Made by a program: the position numbers and the translations under genes
Part shown: one piece after another, positions 6,702-11,015 of the stretch
How the letters are laid out: every line of letters starts with the position of its first letter
Numbering within the stretch: position 1 is the first letter of the stretch
Assembly (NCBI GenBank): GCA_934546685.1
Contig: CAKTEB010000080.1
Location: 1-11,015 of the forward strand
Source: an uncultured Oscillospiraceae bacterium
GTDB lineage: Bacteria; Bacillota; Clostridia; Oscillospirales; Oscillospiraceae
DNA length: 11,015 nt
Direction of reading: 5' to 3'
The notes under the pieces: model-generated
Told to the model about the DNA's origin: nothing
The model's database searches: none
The model's input: the letters and a program-made list of their open reading frames with translations, nothing else

Positions 6702-6730
6702 TTGCGTCCCCCGGGGAAAACAATTATACT
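6702..6730 (+). promoter_or_regulatory. Candidate promoter of the DUF4317 gene
   Basis: TTGCGT (6702-6707) and TATACT (6725-6730) are exactly 17 bases apart on the plus strand. It is divergent from and back-to-back with the blaI promoter (20 bp between the two -35 boxes). Transcription would start near 6737 and leave an untranslated leader of about 220 bases. Confidence 0.6.
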
Positions 6731-6778
6731 AAAGAGCACACAATATATCACTGAAACGCTACATCTAAAATAGGGCGC

Positions 6779-6944
6779 TTGGGTAGGATCACACGAATGA
6801 GCGGCGAGAATTCGGCCAGAGATTTTGCGTTGGAAAAAGGCAGTTTTTCGCAGACATACTTTGTGTATGTCAAGAAAAAATAACGCATTTCCGGCGCAAA
6901 AGATCGGCAGAAGGCCGCCGGTGCATTTGCGGGATCCTGCCCAA
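6779..6944 (+). ncRNA. Candidate structured leader RNA upstream of the DUF4317 gene
   Basis: A closing stem of 12 pairs (6779-6790 with 6933-6944, one G-U) brackets the region. Inside are two arms. Arm A has TGCGTT/AACGCA (6826-6831 with 6882-6887), TTTTTC/GAAAAA (6844-6849 with 6874-6879) and a perfect GACATAC/GTATGTC hairpin (6853-6859 with 6865-6871). Arm B has CGCAAA/TTTGCG (6895-6900 with 6926-6931) and CGGC/GCCG (6905-6908 with 6914-6917). The closing stem ends three bases before the AAAGGA ribosome binding site of the gene at 6961. The layout resembles a riboswitch-like or other cis-acting leader, but no known class was recognised, and a separate small RNA is possible. Folding was done by eye. 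Confidence 0.5.
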
Positions 6945-6960
6945 AAGAAAGGAATATACT

Positions 6961-8265
6961 ATGTCTATTGCAAAACGTGACGTATTAGAGCTCCGGCGGC
7001 GCATGACCAAAAAGGGCTGCACCATCGACCGGCTCTGCGGCTGCTATGTGGACGGCCGGAAGGACGTGATCCTGAAATTCAGCCAGCGGTTCTCGGATCT
7101 GCCCGAGGAGGAGTTCTACAAATATCTGGAGATCGCCAAGAAATCCATGTCCGGCTCCCTGAATTCCAATCTCCTGGAGCTCCACTTCCAGCGGGGGGAG
7201 ACCGGGGACGAGCACCAGCGGTATCTCTACACCCTGAAGGCCAGCAAGATGGAGAACCCGGAGCTGCTGGAGCGGCTCTATGAGAAGATCATCGAGAGCT
7301 ACCAGGCGGAGGGAAACTATCTGATCCTGGTATACCACGACGTCTACGACGTGCTGACCCAGACCAAGGATCGCCAGAAGCTGGACGAGTCCAGCGAGAC
7401 CTATGAGTACATGATCTGCGCGGTGTGCCCTGTAGACCTGTCCAAGCCGGGGCTCGGCTACCAGGAGGAGAAGAACCACATCGGGGTCACGGACCGGAAC
7501 TGGGTAGTGGGCCTGCCGGATATTGCGTTCACCTACCCGGCCTTTGCGGGCCATGGGGCGGACTCCAGCGCCGTGATGTACTATGTGAAGACCGGCAAGG
7601 ATTCCCACACGGAGTTCGTGGAGGACGTGCTGGGGTGCAGGGCAAAGCGCACCGCCGGGGAGGAGAAGAGCGCCTTCAAGGAGGTCATCCAGGACTCCTT
7701 TGAGGATCCCCAGCAGGGCAAGAGCGTGTTCCTGAAGATGCAGAAGCATCTGAGCGACATGACCCTGCCGGATCCCGACGCTCCGGAGGATCAGGAGGTG
7801 CCGCCTCTGGCCCTGACCAAGGCCACCATGCAGGAGGTCATGGAGCAGGCGGACCTCAACGAGGAGGCCCGGACCATCATCCAGGCGGCCTTCGACTACC
7901 GGTTCGGGGACACGCCCCCGGTGGCCCAGAACGTGGTGGACAAGAAGCTGGTGGAGGAGAGCGTCCAGCGGATGCGCACCATGGAGCTGGAGGAGCAGGT
8001 CACGGATCTCAAGGATCAGATCCAGGTGAAGGACGAGACCATCACCAAGGCCAAGGAGACCATTCGGGATCAGGAGGCCAAGCTGGCTTCTCCCGGGTTG
8101 CTGATCCAGAGCGAGCTCACCGACGAGATGCCCATTTCCCTGCATGTGTCGCCCCAGAAGGCAAAGCAGATCCGGACCCAGATGGTGGGGGGCGTGAAGT
8201 GTATCGTGGTGCCGGTTGAAAAGGGCGAGAGCGCGCAGATCAACGGGGTGCCAGCGGAGATTTGA
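6961..8265 (+). CDS. DUF4317 domain-containing protein, function unknown
   Basis: Soluble protein of 434 residues without signal peptide or membrane segments. It matches the DUF4317 family I know from Clostridia: an N-terminal CTIDRLCGCYVDG block (20-32), LPEEEFYKYLEIAKKSMSGS (47-66), EGNYLILVYHDVYDV (117-131), YEYMICAVCPVDLSKPGL (148-165) and WVVGLPDIAFTYPAF (181-195). A charged, probably coiled-coil segment covers about 330-375. The C-terminus has the PxxxQxRxQxxGGxKCIVVP pattern (397-418) and an INGVP box. No catalytic motif is evident and I assign no activity. The ATG at 6961 has AAAGGA seven bases upstream. The gene stands alone, behind its own promoter and a long structured leader, divergent from blaI. 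Third codon positions are strongly G/C, consistent with a native, well-expressed gene. Confidence 0.9.
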   Translation: MSIAKRDVLELRRRMTKKGCTIDRLCGCYVDGRKDVILKFSQRFSDLPEEEFYKYLEIAKKSMSGSLNSNLLELHFQRGETGDEHQRYLYTLKASKMENPELLERLYEKIIESYQAEGNYLILVYHDVYDVLTQTKDRQKLDESSETYEYMICAVCPVDLSKPGLGYQEEKNHIGVTDRNWVVGLPDIAFTYPAFAGHGADSSAVMYYVKTGKDSHTEFVEDVLGCRAKRTAGEEKSAFKEVIQDSFEDPQQGKSVFLKMQKHLSDMTLPDPDAPEDQEVPPLALTKATMQEVMEQADLNEEARTIIQAAFDYRFGDTPPVAQNVVDKKLVEESVQRMRTMELEEQVTDLKDQIQVKDETITKAKETIRDQEAKLASPGLLIQSELTDEMPISLHVSPQKAKQIRTQMVGGVKCIVVPVEKGESAQINGVPAEI

Positions 8266-8267
8266 GG

Positions 8268-8520
8268 CGGCCAGCCTTTGCCGCACTGCACTGACCAGCG
8301 CCCGCTGGGGGCTGGTCGTTCTTGCTGTGCGCCCTCTTTTGCCGCACTGCGAGAACCAATGGCCTCCGGCGGCCCCATTCTTCTGCGGCGACTCGTAGGG
8401 GCGATTAGCAATCGCCCGCTTTGGCGCACTGCAAGTCCAACGCCCTCCGGGGGCCATCTTTCTGTGCCGACAGAAAGATGGAAAAGAACGGGCAAGGGGC
8501 CCCGCCCCTTGCATCCCCGG
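8268..8520. repeat. Array of short repeat boxes and hairpins
   Basis: The stretch holds no gene. A box of the form GCCGCACTGCGAGAACCA followed by a CCTCCGGCGG-type palindrome recurs, degenerate, starting near 8280, 8341 and 8423. The same box appears at 10868 and 10928. Between the boxes are a perfect 8-bp hairpin GGGCGATT/AATCGCCC (8399-8406 with 8410-8417), a perfect 12-bp hairpin (8454-8465 with 8470-8481) of the ATCTTTC type, and a 9-bp GCAAGGGGC/GCCCCTTGC hairpin (8492-8500 with 8504-8512). Spacing between boxes is irregular (about 61 and 82 bp), so this is not a CRISPR array. Confidence 0.65.
8293..8317 (+). terminator. Possible weak terminator after the DUF4317 gene
   Basis: An 11-position stem with one mismatch (8293-8303 with 8307-8317, loop GCT) begins 28 bases after the stop and is followed by GTTCTTG. 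The T-tract is poor. The hairpin also sits inside a repeat array, so it may be part of that instead. Confidence 0.4.
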
Positions 8521-8566
8521 CGGGGGTTAATAGGGACAGGCCTTGACGTATCGGTTCCAGACGTGG

Positions 8567-8896
8567 GCGCATTGGTGCCTAGCCCGAATTCTAATCGCAA
8601 GGGGCGCTCCGCTTATCCCCCCTTGCTCGTGCCTGCTGCGCCCGTAGGAAGTACCCTTGGGGTGCGGGTGCGGAGGTTTCACAACGTTAAGCAAGGCACG
8701 CACCGCAGTAGGCACGAAGGGGGCGGAAGCAGAAATTGGGGACCCCGCCAAAGCCCAGCGAAGCGGGTTTGGTGGGGAAAGGAGGAGTAGCGGAGCGACT
8801 GAGCTTTTGGCCCAAAGGCCAAAACGAAGGATACGGAGCTTGCGACGACGTGGCATGCCGCCCCCTGGTTAGAATTCGGGCGGAGTACCAATGCGC
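8567..8896. repeat. Palindromic MITE-like mosaic element, copy 2, with insertions
   Basis: Terminal inverted repeats of 30 bases (8567-8596 and 8867-8896) match at 25 positions. The inner left block 8582-8634 is the reverse complement of 128-180 in copy 1 (52 of 53 identical). The right interior (about 8695-8731) is likewise the reverse complement of the left interior of copy 1. The outer arms keep the same orientation as in copy 1, so the interior is flipped relative to the flanks. Compared with copy 1 it carries a 26-bp insert (about 8640-8665) and the 108-bp module at 8743-8850. No protein is encoded. Confidence 0.75.
8743..8850. repeat. 108-bp module, first copy
   Basis: Direct repeat of 8996-9103 with a single mismatch (107 of 108). 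It can form a long stem from CCCCGCCAAA with TTTGGTGGGG, then a perfect 8-bp TTTTGGCC/GGCCAAAA hairpin with a four-base loop. Relative to copy 1 of the palindromic element it interrupts the loop of the GC-rich hairpin corresponding to 26-62, so it is an insertion. No open frame of interest. Confidence 0.85.
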
Positions 8897-8995
8897 GCCC
8901 GAAGGAAGTCCCCTTGGGGGAAATTCGTAAAATCCGATTCGCCGACATGGAAGGCGTAAGCCGCATATAAGGTCCGGGGGATCCAACAAAAGGGG
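8897..8995. repeat. 26-bp insert plus flank module, copy 2
   Basis: Positions 8897-8922 are a 26-bp insert absent from copy 1 and similar to 8640-8665. Positions 8923-8987 repeat 196-260 with 63 of 65 identical. The last bases begin a GC-rich hairpin (AGGGGCC, matched by GGCCCCT near 9111-9117) whose loop holds the second 108-bp module. Confidence 0.7.
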
Positions 8996-9103
8996 CCCCG
9001 CCAAAGCCCAGCGAAGCGGGTTTGGTGGGGAAAGGAGGAGCAGCGGAGCGACTGAGCTTTTGGCCCAAAGGCCAAAACGAAGGATACGGAGCTTGCGACG
9101 ACG
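8996..9103. repeat. 108-bp module, second copy
   Basis: One mismatch from 8743-8850, same orientation, 145 bp further on. Where copy 1 of the region (261-278) has a simple hairpin with loop CGCA, here the module lies inside the equivalent loop. This is the second independent context for the same module. Confidence 0.85.
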
Positions 9104-9202
9104 CGCCGCAGGCCCCTTGCCACGCCTTTCTCCCCTATCTTTCGTCGTGCAACGAAAGATGGGGCCGCCGGAGGCCGTAAGCTTATGAACTGCGCCAAAA
9201 AA
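9104..9202. repeat. Hairpin and CCGCCGGAGG box closing the repeat region
   Basis: A hairpin of the ATCTTTCGT/ACGAAAGAT type lies at about 9137-9160, extended by a G-U pair and C-G pairs. It is followed by a CCGCCGGAGGCC box. This is the same order of parts as 295-345 but with different stem sequence. No gene is visible between here and the symporter terminator. Confidence 0.55.
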
Positions 9203-9238
9203 GGTGCGGTGCACCTCAACGTGCACCGCACCCTTTTT
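9203..9238 (-). terminator. Strong terminator of the symporter gene, possibly bidirectional
   Basis: A perfect 12-bp stem (9203-9214 with 9221-9232, 6-base loop) begins about 28 bases after the symporter stop. On the minus strand it is followed by TTTTTT; on the plus strand by CTTTTT. It can therefore also stop rightward transcripts coming through the repeats. Confidence 0.88.
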
Positions 9239-9260
9239 ATTCGCTATAAATCGACATCCA

Positions 9261-10673
9261 TCACTGCGCCAGGCGCTCGGAGGTCTCATTTCCCGCAAAA
9301 TACTCCTTCACCAGCTTCACCACGGTGCCGCTGAGCAGCAGCAGGGCGATGAGGTTCGGAATGGCCATAAGGCCGTTGCAGGTATCGGAGATGTCCCACA
9401 GCAGCCCCAAATCTACCGTGGCCCCCAGGATGGACACGAAGGAATAGGCCACCAGGAAGGGCTTTACCACCTTGCTGTTCTTGCAGAGGTACTCGATGCA
9501 CCGGGAGCCGTAGAGGCCCCAGCCGATGATGGTGGAGAAGGCGAAGCAGCACAGGGCCACAGCCGTAAAGATGGAGGCCCAGCCCCCGTAGGTGGTGACG
9601 AAGCCGGAGATGGTGAGCTCCGCGCCCGCGGCCTGACCGTAGGTGACGGAGGTGCCGCTGCACAGGATCACCAGGGCGGTGAGGGTGCAGATGACGATGG
9701 TATCCGCGAAGACCTCGAAGATGCCGAACAGCCCCTGCTTCACGGGCTTCCGGGTATCCGCACAGGCGTGGGCGATGGAGCCGGTGCCCAGGCCCGCCTC
9801 GTTGGAGAAGATGCCCCGGGAAACGCCCTTCTTCATGGACAGGAACATGCTGCCGATGACGCCGCCGGTGAAGGCCTTGGGATCAAAGGCGCCGCCGAAG
9901 ATGGCGGCAAAGACCTCCGGGATCCGGCGATAGTTGATGCCCACCACGCCCAGGGCCAGGATCACATAGAACAGGGCCATAAAGGGCACCAGCTTCTCGG
10001 CCACGCTGCCGATGCGCTTGATGCCGCCCAGCAGCACCAGGGCCACCAGCATGGCCACCACAATGCCGATGATAAGGTTCACGGTGGAAACGGAGCCGCT
10101 GCTCAGCAGGCCGAACTCCTTCAGGGGGCTGTCGATGGCGGCGGTGATGGTGTTGACCTGGGTGGCGTTGCCGGTGCCGAAGACCGTCAGCACGCCGAAC
10201 AGGGAGTAGAGCATGGCCAGCCACTGCCATTTTTTGCCGAGGCCGTTTTTGATGTAGTACATGGGGCCGCCCACCAGGTCGCCGGTGGCGCTGCGCTCCC
10301 GGAAATGGACCGCCAGGGTCACTTCGGAGAACTTGGTACACATGCCGAGGATGGCCGAGCACCACATCCAGAACACCGCGCCGGGGCCGCCGATGGCGAT
10401 GGCGCCCGCCACGCCCGCGATATTGCCGGTGCCCACGGTGCCCGCCAGGGCCGTGCAGACCGCCTGGAAGGGGGTCATGGCCCCGTCGGAGGCGTCCTTC
10501 TTGTGGAACATCCGGCCCAGGGTGGTGCGGATGGCGTAGGGGAATTTGCGGATCTGGATAAAGCCCGTCCGCACGCTGAGAAGCAGGCCCACGCCGATAA
10601 TGCAGATCATGGCGGGAACGCCCCAGATGAAGTTGTTGATGATCGAGTTGATGTGTGCAATTTGTTCAAGCAT
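9261..10673 (-). CDS. AGCS-family sodium:alanine/glycine symporter
   Basis: Integral membrane carrier of 470 residues with about ten or eleven hydrophobic segments, the usual length of the alanine-or-glycine:cation symporter family. The family signature GGPGAVFWMWCSAILG is present at 95-110, preceded by ALAGTVGTGNIAGVAGA (75-91) and followed by GGPMYYI (135-141) and SNEAGLGTGSIAHA. It should import alanine and/or glycine with sodium; the exact amino acid is not determined by these motifs. The ATG at 10673 begins MLEQIAHINSIINNF, which fits the family N-terminus. AAGGAAGG lies 10 bases upstream, a slightly long spacing; the in-frame GTG at 10682 is too close to it. It is a single-gene unit with its own promoter and terminator. 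Confidence 0.95.
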   Translation of the reverse strand: MLEQIAHINSIINNFIWGVPAMICIIGVGLLLSVRTGFIQIRKFPYAIRTTLGRMFHKKDASDGAMTPFQAVCTALAGTVGTGNIAGVAGAIAIGGPGAVFWMWCSAILGMCTKFSEVTLAVHFRERSATGDLVGGPMYYIKNGLGKKWQWLAMLYSLFGVLTVFGTGNATQVNTITAAIDSPLKEFGLLSSGSVSTVNLIIGIVVAMLVALVLLGGIKRIGSVAEKLVPFMALFYVILALGVVGINYRRIPEVFAAIFGGAFDPKAFTGGVIGSMFLSMKKGVSRGIFSNEAGLGTGSIAHACADTRKPVKQGLFGIFEVFADTIVICTLTALVILCSGTSVTYGQAAGAELTISGFVTTYGGWASIFTAVALCCFAFSTIIGWGLYGSRCIEYLCKNSKVVKPFLVAYSFVSILGATVDLGLLWDISDTCNGLMAIPNLIALLLLSGTVVKLVKEYFAGNETSERLAQ

Positions 10674-10696
10674 AGGATGCACGCCTTCCTTTCCCG

Positions 10697-10729
10697 CTGT
10701 CCGTGGGGGACAGAACAGGTGGTATTGTA
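10697..10729 (-). promoter_or_regulatory. Extended -10 promoter and leader hairpin of the symporter gene
   Basis: On the minus strand TGCTACAAT gives an extended -10 (TACAAT at 10729-10724); no good -35 is visible 16-18 bases upstream. Just downstream, CTGTCC/GGACAG (10697-10702 with 10708-10713) forms a 6-bp hairpin near the 5' end of the predicted transcript. Confidence 0.55.
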
Positions 10730-10738
10730 GCATATCTC

Positions 10739-10829
10739 AAACTATTTTCCTAGGTTTTCTGGGGCATTTCTTGCAAAAATATGATTTTTGTACACTATTT
10801 GATGAAAAAGAATCATCAAAAAATAGTTT
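10739..10829. promoter_or_regulatory. AT-rich patch with inverted repeats upstream of the symporter promoter
   Basis: A markedly AT-rich stretch in an otherwise GC-rich window. A 10-bp inverted repeat AAACTATTTT/AAAATAGTTT lies at its ends (10739-10748 and 10820-10829), and a perfect CAAAAAT-ATG-ATTTTTG hairpin at 10774-10790. It may bind a regulator or act as an UP element; this is inferred only from position and composition. Confidence 0.35.
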
Positions 10830-10849
10830 TGAAGGGGTTTCTTCAACAA

Positions 10850-11015
10850 TGGGGGCGCAAAGGCAGCCGCACTGCGAGAACCAACGGCCTCCGGCGGCTG
10901 CTAATTTTTGCAGTGCGCCCTCTTTTGCCGCACTACGACGACCCGCGCCCTCCGGGGGCCATATCTTTCTTTGTGTGAAGAAAGATATGGAAGAAAGACA
11001 CACCAAGGGGGCCTG
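10850..11015. repeat. Repeat boxes and inverted copy of the left-end module
   Basis: Two GCCGCACT boxes (near 10868 and 10928), joined by TGCGCCCTCTTTTGCCGCACT, repeat the arrangement seen at 8327-8348. Positions 10947-11015 are the exact reverse complement of 270-338 (69 bp), including the 13-bp hairpin. The module may continue beyond the window. No gene is visible. Confidence 0.8.

Noticed and set aside
6779..6944. 6S RNA
   Set aside because: The region is shorter than typical 6S RNA and is better drawn as a closing stem with two arms than as one long hairpin with a central bubble; not excluded without a covariance search.
6985..8514. 509-codon open frame on the minus strand opposite the DUF4317 gene
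   Set aside because: Leu/His/Gly-rich shadow produced by G/C-rich third positions; it runs out of the gene into the repeat array and has no ribosome binding site or known motif.
8268..9202. CRISPR array
   Set aside because: Repeats are of several kinds and lengths, irregularly spaced, partly nested and internally palindromic; there are no uniform repeat-spacer units and no cas gene.
8527..9298. Open frames within the repeat region (both strands), e.g. 8687-9298
   Set aside because: They read straight through hairpins and duplicated modules, and the same peptides recur wherever the repeats recur; nothing indicates translation.
9204..10730. 508-codon open frame on the plus strand opposite the symporter
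   Set aside because: Its product is an unbroken Gly/Ala/His/Asp/Gln-rich string without domains, as expected for the complement of a GC-rich membrane-protein gene; the minus-strand frame has the full AGCS signature.

Overview
The window looks like a piece of a GC-rich, gut-type Clostridia chromosome, probably Oscillospiraceae-like. This is an inference from the gene families (DUF4317, BlaI plus an M56 peptidase, a pssA-psd phospholipid operon, an AGCS symporter), strong Shine-Dalgarno sites and dense intergenic palindromic repeats. No species is claimed. I see no rRNA, tRNA, CRISPR array, transposase or phage gene.

Layout. (1) 1-469: non-coding mosaic of palindromic repeats. (2) 510-3843, minus strand: a four-gene membrane-lipid operon in the order LPG-synthase-TM/flippase-like protein, pssA, psd, PAP2-type phosphatase. 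All junctions overlap, there is a good promoter at 3879-3907, and a strong terminator at 470-503. PssA and Psd together make phosphatidylethanolamine from CDP-diacylglycerol and serine. The two flanking membrane proteins suggest lipid movement and dephosphorylation. (3) 3908-4120: a terminator, plus a candidate promoter whose transcript would end at that terminator after about 55 nt. (4) 4121-6608, minus strand: a blaI-blaR-like pair. The regulator sits behind a consensus promoter that carries two BlaI-type dyads. The M56 protease has an unrecognised sensor domain in place of a penicillin-binding one. (5) 6609-6960: divergent promoter region. The rightward side holds a long 5' leader that can fold into a closed multi-stem RNA directly ahead of the ribosome binding site. 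(6) 6961-8265, plus strand: a DUF4317 protein. (7) 8266-9202: about 0.9 kb of nested, modular repeats without genes. (8) 9203-9238: a terminator. (9) 9261-10673, minus strand: an AGCS sodium:alanine/glycine symporter. (10) 10674-11015: its promoter, an AT-rich patch, and more repeat modules.

The two most unusual things are the structured leader before the DUF4317 gene and the repeat system. Two copies of a palindromic element (1-195 and 8567-8896) have flanks in the same orientation but interiors in opposite orientation. A 108-bp module is inserted at two places with one mismatch, and a 69-bp module at the two ends of the window is identical but inverted. All gene functions come from motif recognition by eye; no database search was run.
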